This document shows, piece after piece, positions 1-8,638 of a stretch of DNA of 64,000 nucleotides. Below the pieces are notes generated by a model that saw nothing but the letters and a program-made list of their open reading frames with translations, was not told the DNA's origin and did not search any database. The position numbers were made by a program, and so were the translations under genes. The DNA is from Halorubrum sp. CBA1229 (GTDB lineage Archaea > Halobacteriota > Halobacteria > Halobacteriales > Haloferacaceae): positions 1,302,001-1,366,000 of the forward strand of contig NZ_CP054585.1 in assembly GCF_003721435.2 (NCBI RefSeq), written 5' to 3'. The stretch's first letter is position 1. Each line of letters begins with the position of its first letter.

Positions 1-507
1 TGGCCGATCAACACCTACGACCCCGCGGAGACGCTGCCCGCCCTCGACGACCTCGTCGACGAGGGCGTGGTCGACCGGATCGGGCTCTCGAACTTCCGGC
101 CCGACCAGCTCGCGGAGGCGATCCACCGGCTCGACCACGACGTGTTCGCCCACCAGGTCGAGTGTCATCCCCTGCTCCAACAGGAGGAGCTGCGCGAGCT
201 CGCGGCCGAACACGGCCACTGGCTCGTCGCGTACTCGCCGATCGCGCGCAACCGGGTGGCCGACGTGGACGTCCTGCGGGAGGTCGCCGCGAAACACGAC
301 GCGAGCCCGGCGCAGGTGAGCCTCGCGTGGCTGCTCTCGAAGGAGCGGGTCGCGCCGATCCCGAAGGCCGCCGACTTCGACCACGTCGAGGCGAACTGGG
401 CAGCGCGCGACATCGACCTCGATCCCGAGGACATCGAGCGGATCGACGCGCTCGACCGCGGCGAGCGAATCGTCGACTTCGACGAGGCGCCGTGGAATCG
501 GGTGTGA
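1..507 (+). CDS. aldo/keto reductase, C-terminal part (5' truncated by window edge)
   Basis: The reading frame is open from base 1, so the N-terminus lies outside the window; 168 residues remain. The block IGLSNF (from about residue 26) followed by a helix-rich C-terminal half is typical of the aldo/keto reductase barrel, NAD(P)H-dependent reductases of carbonyl compounds. KAADFDHVEANWAARDIDL matches the region that shapes the cofactor phosphate pocket in the family. The catalytic Asp-Tyr-Lys-His residues would be in the missing part, so activity cannot be judged and the substrate cannot be named. It ends 170 bases before the next gene, which has its own TATA-like TTTTTAAAAGG, so the two are probably separate transcripts. 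Confidence 0.88.
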   Translation, partial: WPINTYDPAETLPALDDLVDEGVVDRIGLSNFRPDQLAEAIHRLDHDVFAHQVECHPLLQQEELRELAAEHGHWLVAYSPIARNRVADVDVLREVAAKHDASPAQVSLAWLLSKERVAPIPKAADFDHVEANWAARDIDLDPEDIERIDALDRGERIVDFDEAPWNRV

Positions 508-680
508 CCGCGGCCCGTCCGGGCCGAGCGTAGAGGAGCTCCTCGTCCGGCCGTGAGACGGGGGCGCGGCGGAACTGAACGCCGTCCCGCAGCGAACCGA
601 GACCCTGACGCCCCGTCGGCCGGGGTTTCACTTCCGCTTTCGGGCGCGTTTTTAAAAGGCGTCGGCACGACGTCTCCGGT

Positions 681-1088
681 ATGAGCCAGTCCACGTTCGA
701 CGACGACGACCTGTTCGGCGAGGCGGCCGAAGAGACCCGCGCCGAGGTCGAAGAGCACCTCGCGGCCGCCCGGGGGGAGCTCCCCGACCCGGACGCGGTG
801 TGGGAGACGGACGCGGACAACGTGCTCGGCGCGCTCAACGGGCTCAAGTCCGCCCTCGACGTCGGCGACGCGATCGACTCCGTCCGGTCGGCGAAGAAGG
901 CGTACGTGCTCGGCGAGCGCGCCGACGCCTTCGAGGACGCCGACGATTTAAAAGCGGAGATCGAGGAGCTGGAGTCGCTCGTCGGCGACATCGAGAGCGC
1001 CGCCGAGGAGGTCAGCTCGCTCACCGGCACCGTCCCGGCGATCCGCGGGGCGTTGCAGGACGCGGCGGAGGCGGCCGAGGACGAGTAG
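681..1088 (+). CDS. small acidic haloarchaeal protein (DUF5790-like)
   Basis: This 135-residue protein is very acidic and mostly helical by composition, with a probable coiled coil at about residues 85-112 (DLKAEIEELESLVGDIESA). No catalytic motif or membrane segment is visible. From memory it resembles the haloarchaeal family DUF5790, which has no known function; I could not check this. An ATG at 681 follows a TATA-like TTTTTAAAAGG about 30 bases upstream, which suits a leaderless or short-leader transcript. It converges on the creatininase-type gene with only 12 bases between the stops. Confidence 0.8.
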   Translation: MSQSTFDDDDLFGEAAEETRAEVEEHLAAARGELPDPDAVWETDADNVLGALNGLKSALDVGDAIDSVRSAKKAYVLGERADAFEDADDLKAEIEELESLVGDIESAAEEVSSLTGTVPAIRGALQDAAEAAEDE

Positions 1089-1100
1089 CGTCTCGCGTTT

Positions 1101-1868
1101 TTAAGCGGACTCCCGCTCGACGACCGCCGCCGCGAGCTCCGCCAGTGCGTCGCTCGCGAGGTCGAGGAGCTCCTCGCCGCGCGCCGCGTCGCCGGCGCTC
1201 GGATCGCCGACGACCCCGTTCCCCGTGAACTCGTCCGAGTCGTGCGCGAGGTTCACCCCCGATACCCACTCGCCCCACCGGTCTGCGGCGCCCTCGCGGG
1301 CCTCCTCGGTCCGGTCCTCGCGGACGAGGTCGGGGTTCGTCGCGCGCAGCAGCGCCGTCTCCAGCGGACCGGCGTGGCCCATGTCGCCCGCGTGCTCGCC
1401 GACCGCCTCGAACCAGGTGAACGCGACGGCGTACCCGTCGTGGGCGGAGTCGCGCGAGAACCGACGGGCGACCTCCGCGAGCGCCCCCACGTTGCCGCCG
1501 TGCCCGTTGACGAACACGACTCGGTCGATCCCGTGGTGCGGCAGCGATTCCGCCGCCTCGCGGACGTAGGCCCGGAACGCGTCGGGCGAGACCCACATCG
1601 TCCCGTCGAAGGCGCGGTGCTCCTCGGCGACGCCGACGGGGATCGGCGGGGCGACCGCGACCTCGCCCGTGCGTCCCTCGGACGCGTCGCGGTCGGCGGC
1701 CTCGTCCTCGTACGCCGCCGCGCCCGCCTCCGCGACGGCGACGGCGTCGAGCGTGTCGGTCCCGAGCGGGGCGTGGGGACCGTGCTGTTCGGTGCTGCCG
1801 ACGGGGACGAACGCGACGTCGACGTCGGCGTCGCGCACGTCGGTCCAGGTGGCGTCCGCGAGTCGCAT
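1101..1868 (-). CDS. creatininase family amidohydrolase
   Basis: The product (255 residues) carries the metal-site signature GSTEQHGPHAPLGTD at residues 24-38, with Glu27, His29 and Asp38 as likely ligands, and NGHGGN at 121-126. Both are diagnostic of the creatininase/MftE/ArfB superfamily of metal-dependent amide hydrolases. Members include creatininase and, in archaea, formamide hydrolase ArfB of the flavin and F420 pathway, so the substrate is open. The ATG at 1868 is chosen because the family domain begins almost at once after it; an upstream in-frame start would add about 50 arginine-rich residues unlike the rest. It is divergent from the small gene at 2020. Confidence 0.88.
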   Translation of the reverse strand: MRLADATWTDVRDADVDVAFVPVGSTEQHGPHAPLGTDTLDAVAVAEAGAAAYEDEAADRDASEGRTGEVAVAPPIPVGVAEEHRAFDGTMWVSPDAFRAYVREAAESLPHHGIDRVVFVNGHGGNVGALAEVARRFSRDSAHDGYAVAFTWFEAVGEHAGDMGHAGPLETALLRATNPDLVREDRTEEAREGAADRWGEWVSGVNLAHDSDEFTGNGVVGDPSAGDAARGEELLDLASDALAELAAAVVERESA

Positions 1869-2019
1869 ACGGCCCCCTCGGCGGGACGCGCCGTATAGCC
1901 GACGGTCTTCGGGCGGCGCCGAGTCGGGGCGGCGCTGGGAGGCGACGCGGAGGCGGGACAGCGCAGACGCGGGGCGATCGCCCCGGGGAATTATTCCGCT
2001 GCCGGACGAGACGCCACCC

Positions 2020-2355
2020 ATGGGGAATGAGAGCGAGGAACACGGTCGAACGGCGGGGGTGACGTTCGGACCGCTGAAGCGGGCCCTCCGCGAGCACAGC
2101 TACCCGGTGTCGGTCGCGGAGCTGGTCGAGCAGTACGGCGGCTTCGAGCTGGAGACCGGAACCGGCGGCGAGCGGCTCGAGACGACGCTGGAGCGATGCG
2201 GGCGGGACCGGTTCCACGAGCCGCGAGAGGTGCGCGACGCGATCCTCGACGCGCTGGGCGAGGAGCCGGGGAGCGACGGGGCGACGGCGGGAGCGGACGG
2301 GCCGGAGGAAGGCGAGAACGGCGGCGCGGACGACTGGAGCCGACTGTCGACGTGA
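2020..2355 (+). CDS. small haloarchaeal protein, DUF5789-like
   Basis: This 111-residue protein has a compact N-terminal domain (about residues 14-78, FGPLKRALREHSYPVSVAEL onward) and an acidic Gly/Ala-rich tail likely to be disordered. The domain, with a Tyr-Pro followed by Val-Ala-Glu-Leu and a closing DAILDALG helix, recalls the small DUF5789/DUF2795-type helical domains of haloarchaea, whose function is unknown. The start ATG at 2020 lies about 30 bases after TTATTCCG, a weak TATA-like element. It is divergent from the creatininase-type gene and convergent with the ABC exporter gene. Confidence 0.75.
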   Translation: MGNESEEHGRTAGVTFGPLKRALREHSYPVSVAELVEQYGGFELETGTGGERLETTLERCGRDRFHEPREVRDAILDALGEEPGSDGATAGADGPEEGENGGADDWSRLST

Positions 2356-2398
2356 GCGGTCGGGGAGGGAGACCGCCGGGCGGGGCGGCCCCGCGCCC

Positions 2399-4342
2399 TC
2401 AGTCGTCGTCGGTCTCCGCGTCCTCGATCAGGCGCGCGGTGCGCTCCTGCGCGCGGTCGATGAACTCCTGGGGCAGCTCGTCGATCTCGCCGGCCTGCAC
2501 GCCCCAGAGGTGGGCGTACAGCCCCCCGTTGTCGAGCAGCTCCGCGTGCGTCCCGCGCTCGACGATCTCCCCGCCCTCCAACACGAGGATGGTGTCGGCG
2601 TCCTTGATCGTGGAGAGACGGTGGGCGATCGCGAACGTCGTCCGCTCGGCCGTGAGCCGGTCGAGCGAGCGCTGGATCAGCATCTCCGTCTCGGTGTCGA
2701 CGTCGGAGGTCGCCTCGTCTAAGACGAGGATGTCGGGGTCTTTGAGCACCGCCCGCGCGATCGTGACGCGCTGGCGCTGGCCGCCCGAGAGCTTCACGCC
2801 GCGCTCGCCGACCATCGTGTCGTAGCCGTCCGGGAGGTTCTGGATGAACTCGTGCGCCTCCGCGGCCCGCGCGGCCTCGCGGACCTCCTCGTCGGTCGCC
2901 TCGAAGGTGCCGTACGTGATGTTCTCACGGACGGTGCCGTAGAACAGGTACGACGACTGCCCGACGTAGCCAATCGACCGTCGGAGCGACTTGAGCGTCA
3001 CGTCGCGCACGTTCTGCCCGTCGATCCGGATCGACCCGTCGTCGACGTCGTACATCCGGAGCAGGAGCTTGAGCACCGTGGACTTGCCGGCGCCGGTGGG
3101 ACCGACCAGCGCGAGCGTCTCCCCGCCCTCAACCTCGAAGTCGATGTCGGAGACGATAGTCTCCTCGTCGTACCCGAAGCTCACGCCGTCGTAGACGACG
3201 TCGCCGTCGTCGACGACCAGCTCCTCGGCGTTCGGGTCCTCGGCGAGCCGCGAGGGCTCGTCCATCAGCCCGAAGATCCGCGCGGAGGAGGCACGGGCGC
3301 GCTGGTACATGTTGATGATCTGCCCGAACTGCGCCATCGGCCAGATGAACCGCTGGGTGTAGAGGATGAACACGACGAACATCCCCTCCGAGAGCTCGCC
3401 GGTGAACGGGCCGGGCGGTCCCTGGAACACCCAGAGCCCGCCGACGACGAACGTGAGGACGAAGCCGATGCCCGCGAGCACGCGGAGCGCCGGGAAGAAC
3501 TTGATCCGGGTCCGGATCGCGTCCCAGTTGGCGTCGAAGTAGTCCATCGACACGTCGTCGACGCGGTCAGACTCGTACGGCTCCGTGTTCGACGACTTGA
3601 TCACCTGGATCCCGCCGAGGTTGTTCTCCAGCCGGGAGTTCATCTTGCCGACCGTCGACCGCACCTCGGCGTACTTCGGCTGGATGGTCCTGATGAACAG
3701 GTAAGTGAATCCGGCGATGACCGGCACGGGCAACAGCGCGACCAGGGCGAGCTGCCAGTTGATCCAGAACAGCAGGACACTGATCCCGAGCACCATCACG
3801 GCCAGGCGGAACACGGAGTTCATCCCGTCGTTGAGGAACCGCTCCAGCCGGTTCACGTCGTTCGAGAGGATGGACATCATCTCCCCGGTCTGCTTGTCCG
3901 AGAAGAACTCCATGTTGAGCCGCTGCATCTTGTCGTAGGTGTCCGTCCGGACGTCGTGTTGGATGTTCTGGGCGAACGCATTGAACCCCCAGTTGCGGAC
4001 CCAGTGGAACGCCGCGCCGAAGGCGAACGCGCCGACGAGGACGGCGATCGTGAACCAGAACTGCTCGGTCTGCGCGGTCGGGAGCCACGCGTCCGGCAGC
4101 AACACGAGCGGGATCTGCTCGTCGAACGGGGCCTCGCCGCGGAAGATCGCGTCGAGAGCGATACCGAGCATCAGGGGAGGGAGCAGATCGAGGAGTCGCG
4201 CGAAGACGCTGGCGAGGATACCGACGGAGACCTGCGGGAGGTAGTCGCGACCGTACGCGAGGAACAGCCGTTTCATCGGGTTCTCGATCTTCTCCCGCTG
4301 TTCCTCGAAGGGGTCGTCTTCCTCCCACTCGACGCTACTCAT
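2399..4342 (-). CDS. ABC exporter, fused permease and ATPase (MsbA/MDR-like half transporter)
   Basis: The protein of 647 residues has an N-terminal six-helix transmembrane domain, including the intracellular segment QNIQHDVRTDTYDKMQRLNM typical of type IV exporters, and a C-terminal nucleotide-binding domain. The ATPase shows Walker A GPTGAGKST near residue 410, signature LSGGQRQR near 515, Walker B ILVLDEATS and the H-loop IAHRLST. It would work as a homodimer exporting lipids, drugs or peptides across the cytoplasmic membrane; the cargo is not predictable. ATG at 4342 is preferred because upstream in-frame sequence is Arg/Pro-rich and not protein-like. There is no partner half-transporter nearby. 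Confidence 0.93.
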   Translation of the reverse strand: MSSVEWEEDDPFEEQREKIENPMKRLFLAYGRDYLPQVSVGILASVFARLLDLLPPLMLGIALDAIFRGEAPFDEQIPLVLLPDAWLPTAQTEQFWFTIAVLVGAFAFGAAFHWVRNWGFNAFAQNIQHDVRTDTYDKMQRLNMEFFSDKQTGEMMSILSNDVNRLERFLNDGMNSVFRLAVMVLGISVLLFWINWQLALVALLPVPVIAGFTYLFIRTIQPKYAEVRSTVGKMNSRLENNLGGIQVIKSSNTEPYESDRVDDVSMDYFDANWDAIRTRIKFFPALRVLAGIGFVLTFVVGGLWVFQGPPGPFTGELSEGMFVVFILYTQRFIWPMAQFGQIINMYQRARASSARIFGLMDEPSRLAEDPNAEELVVDDGDVVYDGVSFGYDEETIVSDIDFEVEGGETLALVGPTGAGKSTVLKLLLRMYDVDDGSIRIDGQNVRDVTLKSLRRSIGYVGQSSYLFYGTVRENITYGTFEATDEEVREAARAAEAHEFIQNLPDGYDTMVGERGVKLSGGQRQRVTIARAVLKDPDILVLDEATSDVDTETEMLIQRSLDRLTAERTTFAIAHRLSTIKDADTILVLEGGEIVERGTHAELLDNGGLYAHLWGVQAGEIDELPQEFIDRAQERTARLIEDAETDDD

Positions 4343-4475
4343 TACCGTTTCATATCGTATCGCGCCGCAAATAGGTTTCCTTCGAATCGAAATACATCGG
4401 CGGAAATCTCCGGTATCGGAGGCCAACGGCCGCGTTTCGGGGATCGGCTTCGCCTCGTAGCGCTCGGCGATCCGG

Positions 4476-4805
4476 TCACACCTCGCGGCGCTCGACCGAC
4501 GGGTCGACGTCGGCGGCGGCGAGGTCCTCTCGGATGCGCCGTCGGAGGGGATCCGGGATGTCGTCGCGAGGGACCGGGGCGGCCGTGGCGGGCGCCGTCG
4601 AGTCGTCCGCCGCCGTCGAGGCGTCGGCCGCGTCCTCGGCGTCGGTCCCGGCAGCGGCGGGCACCGTCCAGTAGAGGACGCACTCGGCGTCCGCGTAGAA
4701 CTCCACCGCGAACCGGGCGCCGCCGCCGTCGTAGTGGACCCGGGCGGCTGCGCCCTCCGCATGCCACCCCTCCTGTCGGACGAGCGCGGCGATCGAGTCG
4801 TGCAT
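4476..4805 (-). CDS. small conserved-looking haloarchaeal protein of unknown function
   Basis: The protein of 109 residues has an ordered N-terminal half (MHDSIAALVRQEGWHAEG, then strands ARVHYDGG and RFAVEFYADAECVLYWTV) followed by an Ala/Thr/Asp-rich linker and a charged C-terminal helix. I do not recognise the fold with confidence. ATG at 4805 is preferred to an ATG 24 bases further upstream because MHDSIAALV opens the ordered helix. It lies 133 bases upstream of the ABC exporter on the same strand and is divergent from rnz; the exporter has room for its own promoter. Confidence 0.65.
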   Translation of the reverse strand: MHDSIAALVRQEGWHAEGAAARVHYDGGGARFAVEFYADAECVLYWTVPAAAGTDAEDAADASTAADDSTAPATAAPVPRDDIPDPLRRRIREDLAAADVDPSVERREV

Positions 4806-4986
4806 GGTCGCGTTCGGGGCGGCGGGCACATGTCGGCTTCGGCTCGGATCGCGTCGGCCTCGGATCGTTTCGGGGTCGGCGGGGACGACTCACCGCCGGG
4901 CCGACCGGGACGACTCACCGCCGGACCGACCGGGACCCCGCCGCCCGCCTCGAAAGGAGTTTATCGCCGCCGGCCGCAGGAGGGGT

Positions 4987-5919
4987 ATGTCCCTTCGCGT
5001 CACGTTCCTCGGAACGGGCGGCGCCGTCCCGACCACCGAGCGCGCGCCGAGCGCACTGTTCGTCAACCGCGAGGGCGACCGCCTCCTCTTCGACTGCGGC
5101 GAGGGGACCCAGCGCGGCATGATGCGGCACGGCACCGGGTTCGGGGTCGACCACGTGTTCGTCTCGCACCTCCACGGCGACCACGTCCTCGGGATCCCGG
5201 GACTGGTCCAGACGCTCGGATTCAACGACCGGTCGGCGCCGCTGACGGTCCACTGCCCGCCCGGAACCGAGGAGGACCTCCGAGACCTGGTCCACGCAGT
5301 CGGTCACGACCCCGCGTTCCCGGTCCGGATCGAGGCGGTCGCGCCCGACGAGGTCGCGCTCGACGCCGACGGCTACGAGGTCCGTGCGTTCGAGACGGAA
5401 CACCGGACCGTCTCGCAGGGGTACGTCCTCGACGAGGACGACCGCCCCGGTCGGTTCGACCGCCCGAAGGCGGAGGAGCTGGGCGTCCCCGTCGGCCCGA
5501 AGTTCGGCCGGCTCCACGACGGCGAGCCGGTCGAGGCCGAGGACGGGACGATCGTCGAGCCGGACCAGGTCGTCGGGCCGCCGCGGCCCGGCCGGACCCT
5601 CGTGTACACCGCCGACACGCGCCCGCGAGAGCGAACGGTCGAGGTCGCCGAGGGCGCCGACCTGCTCGTCCACGACGCGACCTTCGCCGACGACATGGCC
5701 GACCGCGCCCGCGACACGGCCCACTCGACCGGCCGCGAGGCCGGGGGGATCGCCGCCCGCGCGGACGCGAAGCGGCTGGCGCTGGTCCACATCTCCTCGC
5801 GGTACGCCGCCGACGCCTCGCCGATCCGCCGGGAGGCGCGGGCGGCGTTCGACGGCGGCGTCATCCTCCCGGACGACGGCGACCTGATCGAGGTACCGTT
5901 CCCCGACGCGAACGAGTAG
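4987..5919 (+). CDS. rnz: ribonuclease Z, tRNA 3'-end processing endonuclease
   Basis: The protein of 310 residues opens with the metallo-beta-lactamase start VTFLGTGGAVPT and has the zinc motif HLHGDH at residues 61-66, followed by GIPGL, which is characteristic of tRNase Z. A later Asp in FADD and the His in LVHISSRY complete the usual metal ligands. The enzyme cuts precursor tRNA just after the discriminator base, making the end to which CCA is added; the tRNAs in this window have no encoded CCA, in keeping with a need for it. ATG at 4987 follows GGAGGGGT, close to a Shine-Dalgarno. Length fits the short form (RNase ZS). Confidence 0.95.
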   Translation: MSLRVTFLGTGGAVPTTERAPSALFVNREGDRLLFDCGEGTQRGMMRHGTGFGVDHVFVSHLHGDHVLGIPGLVQTLGFNDRSAPLTVHCPPGTEEDLRDLVHAVGHDPAFPVRIEAVAPDEVALDADGYEVRAFETEHRTVSQGYVLDEDDRPGRFDRPKAEELGVPVGPKFGRLHDGEPVEAEDGTIVEPDQVVGPPRPGRTLVYTADTRPRERTVEVAEGADLLVHDATFADDMADRARDTAHSTGREAGGIAARADAKRLALVHISSRYAADASPIRREARAAFDGGVILPDDGDLIEVPFPDANE

Positions 5920-5996
5920 GACGGAGCCGAGCCCGGCGGTGAGAACACCCCCGCACCCGGGAAACCTTGATGAGTCGAGGCGTCGACCCCTCGAGT

Positions 5997-6428
5997 ATGT
6001 CCGACGACTGCATCTTCTGTTCGATCGTCGCCGGCGACATCCCGGCGCGGACCGTCCACGAGACCGACGACGTGCTGGCGTTCCTCGACGCCAACCCGCT
6101 CGCGCGCGGCCACACGCTCGTGATCCCGAAATCGCACGCGCGGCACGTCGGCGACCTCGACGACGACCTCGCGAGCGAGCTGTTCGCGACGGTGACCGAG
6201 CTCACCCCGCGGGTGCAGGCCGCGGTCGACGCCGACGGCGCCAACGTCGGGATCAACGACGGCGAGGCGGCCGGCCAGGAAGTCCCTCACGTTCACGTCC
6301 ACATCATCCCGCGGTTCGAGGGCGACGGCGGCGCGCCCCTCCACGCGGTCGGCGGCGAGCGACCCGGCCTCTCCGACGACGAGCTGGACGCCGTCGCCGA
6401 GGACGTGACCGCCGCGATCGACGGCTGA
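5997..6428 (+). CDS. HIT family nucleotide hydrolase/transferase
   Basis: The 143-residue protein has the histidine-triad motif HVHVH at 98-102 followed by IIPR, and the zinc-binding CIFC at residues 5-8 seen in the HINT branch of the family. Such proteins hydrolyse nucleoside phosphoramidates, Ap4A-like dinucleotides or adenylylated amines; the middle His is the nucleophile. ATG at 5997 is chosen because SDDCIFC is the standard family start; an in-frame ATG 30 bases upstream adds unlike residues. It follows rnz by 77 bases in the same direction and could be co-transcribed. Confidence 0.93.
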   Translation: MSDDCIFCSIVAGDIPARTVHETDDVLAFLDANPLARGHTLVIPKSHARHVGDLDDDLASELFATVTELTPRVQAAVDADGANVGINDGEAAGQEVPHVHVHIIPRFEGDGGAPLHAVGGERPGLSDDELDAVAEDVTAAIDG

Positions 6429-6504
6429 GCGGCTGGCCCGAGGGACATCGATCGGTCCGCCGTCGCCTCGGGACACCGACCGGCGGTCGAACGCCCGCCG
6501 ACCG

Positions 6505-7722
6505 TCACCCCCGTCCCCCGGCGAGCCGGTCGGCCTCCGGGAGGGTGCGGAGCCACAGCATCGCGCCGGTGCCCACGAGCGGACCGACGACGAGCGGGGC
6601 GAAGGCCCACTGCCAACCGGCGGCGTCCCGCACGAGGGGGACCAGCTGGATCGAGGCGATGGTGATGAGGAAGCCGACGGCGGTCTGTAGGGTCAGCGCG
6701 GAGCCGACGTAGCTCTCGTCGGCGAGCTCGGAGACGGCGGCGGAGAACTGCGCCGAGTCGGCCACGATGAAGAATCCCCAGACGAGGACGAAGGGAACGA
6801 CCACGAGCGGCGACGAGCCGAAGACGACGCCCGCGAGCAGACAGGCGCTCCCCGAGACGGCCATGGACAGGCTGGTGACGGCGGACCGGCCCCACCGGTC
6901 GGCCGCGGATCCGGCCAGCCACGCGCCGACGCCGCCGACGGCGATGGTCGCGAACGCCAGCAGCGCGGCGCGGCTGTCGGCGTCGACCACCCCGCCGGCC
7001 TCGAAGCTCGCGGCGATGTAGACGGGGACCCACGTCCAGACCGCGTACAGCTCCCACATGTGACCGAAGTAGCCGGCGTTCGCGAGGACGACGCCGCGGT
7101 CGGTGACGATCCGCCGGATCGCGCCGGGGTCGAACGGCGCCGTCTCCGGCTGGTGCGGGCCGTCCTCGTACGCGAGGACGAGCGCTCCACCGAGCGTCGC
7201 CAGCGCGGCCGTACCGTAGAGGACCGCGTCGGGGCGACCGATCCCGCCGACCGCACGAAGGAGATGCGGCGAGGCCGACCCGACCGTCAGCGCGCCGACC
7301 AGAACGCCGATGGCGAGCCCTCGCCCCGCGTCGAACCACGACGCCATCATCTTCATCCCGGTGGGGTACACCCCCGCGAGCGCGACGCCGGTCAGGAATC
7401 GCAGGGCGATCGCGGGCGGGCCGCTGGCGACGACCGCCGCGATGGCCGCCGTCCCCGCCGCGCCGAGCAGGGCGGAGCCGGCGAACAGGTACCGCGGCGG
7501 GACGACGTCGGCGATCGTCAGCGACGCCGACGCGAGGGCCCCGACCACGAAACCGAGCTGGACCGCGTTGGTCAGCCAAGCCGTCTCGGCGGCGGAGAGC
7601 TCCCACGCCGCGGCCAGTTCCGGTCCGACGGCCGTCCCGCTGAACCAGAGCGTCATCGCGAACAGCTCCGCGACGCCGACGAGCACGAGCGCGCGCCACT
7701 TCCCGTCTGCGATAGCGGCCAT
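6505..7722 (-). CDS. MFS transporter
   Basis: The product of 405 residues is almost wholly hydrophobic with about twelve predicted transmembrane segments, typical of major facilitator carriers. The opening LVGVAELFAMTLWFSGTAVG and the loop GVYPTGMKMMASWF after helix 4 fit this superfamily. It most resembles transporters of small organic anions or related solutes, but the substrate cannot be read from sequence. ATG at 7722 lies behind an AT-rich stretch (TTATTAATAAATATGATATA at about 7735-7754) that probably holds the promoter and is shared with the divergent ParA-like gene. Confidence 0.88.
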   Translation of the reverse strand: MAAIADGKWRALVLVGVAELFAMTLWFSGTAVGPELAAAWELSAAETAWLTNAVQLGFVVGALASASLTIADVVPPRYLFAGSALLGAAGTAAIAAVVASGPPAIALRFLTGVALAGVYPTGMKMMASWFDAGRGLAIGVLVGALTVGSASPHLLRAVGGIGRPDAVLYGTAALATLGGALVLAYEDGPHQPETAPFDPGAIRRIVTDRGVVLANAGYFGHMWELYAVWTWVPVYIAASFEAGGVVDADSRAALLAFATIAVGGVGAWLAGSAADRWGRSAVTSLSMAVSGSACLLAGVVFGSSPLVVVPFVLVWGFFIVADSAQFSAAVSELADESYVGSALTLQTAVGFLITIASIQLVPLVRDAAGWQWAFAPLVVGPLVGTGAMLWLRTLPEADRLAGGRG

Positions 7723-7816
7723 GTGTCAGTACCCTTATTAATAAATATGATATAAACGTTGTGTCGGGGCAGCGGCGATCCGCGGCGCTTAACAATCGAC
7801 CCAAGCGAGCGGAGCC

Positions 7817-8593
7817 ATGCACACTCGAACGCTCGCGCTCGTCGGAGCGACCGGTGGCGCGGGGACGACGCGGACCGCCGTCGAACTGGCCGCGCTGGGG
7901 GCGCGCGACGGCCGCGACGCCGCCGTGGTCGACGCCGCGTTCACGACGCAAGGGCTCTCCGAGTACGTCTCGGGGCGGATAGACGCCGACATCACGGCGC
8001 TCGTCACCGACGAGACCGGCGCGTCGCTGTCGGCGGCGGCGTACCCGATCGACGCCGAGTCGAGCGACGGCGACCCGGACCTCCCGGGGCGCGTCGACCT
8101 GCTCCCGGCCCGCGCGCCGTTCGAGCGCGCGGCCCGCGCGAAGACGGCAGAGGCCGCGCGGAAACTGGAGCGACGGATCGACGAGGCGGCGACCGCCTAC
8201 GACGCCGTGGTCGTCGACGCCGCCCCCGTCGGATCGAACGAGGCGGTCGCCGCGGTCACGGCCGCCGATCGCGTCGAAGCGGTGACTCCTGCGACGGCGC
8301 ACGGCCGCGACGCGCTCCAGCGGCTCCGCGGCCGAGTGGCCGACGTCGGCGGGAGCGTCGACGGGACGATCGCGGTGGCTCGCGCGGGAGGGTCAGACGC
8401 CGAGAGCGATATCGGGGAGAACGCCGACACTCGGCTTCCGCCCGTCGACCCCGCGGTCGAGAGCGCTCCCGAGGCGGCGACGGGGACCGGCGAATACGTC
8501 GCGGCGCTGGCGGAGACGTACGAGCGCGCGTTCGACGCGGCGCTCGGGATCGAGTTCGAGGAGCCGGGGCTGGTCGAGCGGATCCGGTCCTGA
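7817..8593 (+). CDS. ParA/MinD-like P-loop protein with degenerate Walker A
   Basis: The 258-residue protein has the overall plan of a MinD/ParA/SIMIBI ATPase: an N-terminal glycine-rich loop GATGGAGTTRT at about residues 10-20, a Walker A'-like DAAVVDAAF, and VVVDAAPVGSNEA in the position of Walker B. The usual deviant Walker A is KGGxGKT; here both lysines, the signature one and the catalytic one, are replaced by threonine, so ATP hydrolysis is doubtful. It may bind nucleotide or act as a scaffold. The C-terminus ends in a short amphipathic stretch (EEPGLVERIRS) that could touch a membrane or partner. No ParB or MinE-like partner is adjacent. Confidence 0.75.
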   Translation: MHTRTLALVGATGGAGTTRTAVELAALGARDGRDAAVVDAAFTTQGLSEYVSGRIDADITALVTDETGASLSAAAYPIDAESSDGDPDLPGRVDLLPARAPFERAARAKTAEAARKLERRIDEAATAYDAVVVDAAPVGSNEAVAAVTAADRVEAVTPATAHGRDALQRLRGRVADVGGSVDGTIAVARAGGSDAESDIGENADTRLPPVDPAVESAPEAATGTGEYVAALAETYERAFDAALGIEFEEPGLVERIRS

Positions 8594-8638
8594 GCCGGTC
8601 GAACCGGGCGGTAAGAGTGAATGCGGTCGAGCGGGTTT

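Noticed and set aside
1021-2217. Long minus-strand frame rich in Arg/Pro over the creatininase-type gene
   Set aside because: It is a shadow frame of GC-rich coding DNA; the real gene in another frame has clear family motifs.
2852-5122. 756-codon plus-strand frame opposite the ABC exporter
   Set aside because: It is the antisense of the exporter gene in its complementary frame and has no domain motifs; long antisense frames are expected at this GC content.
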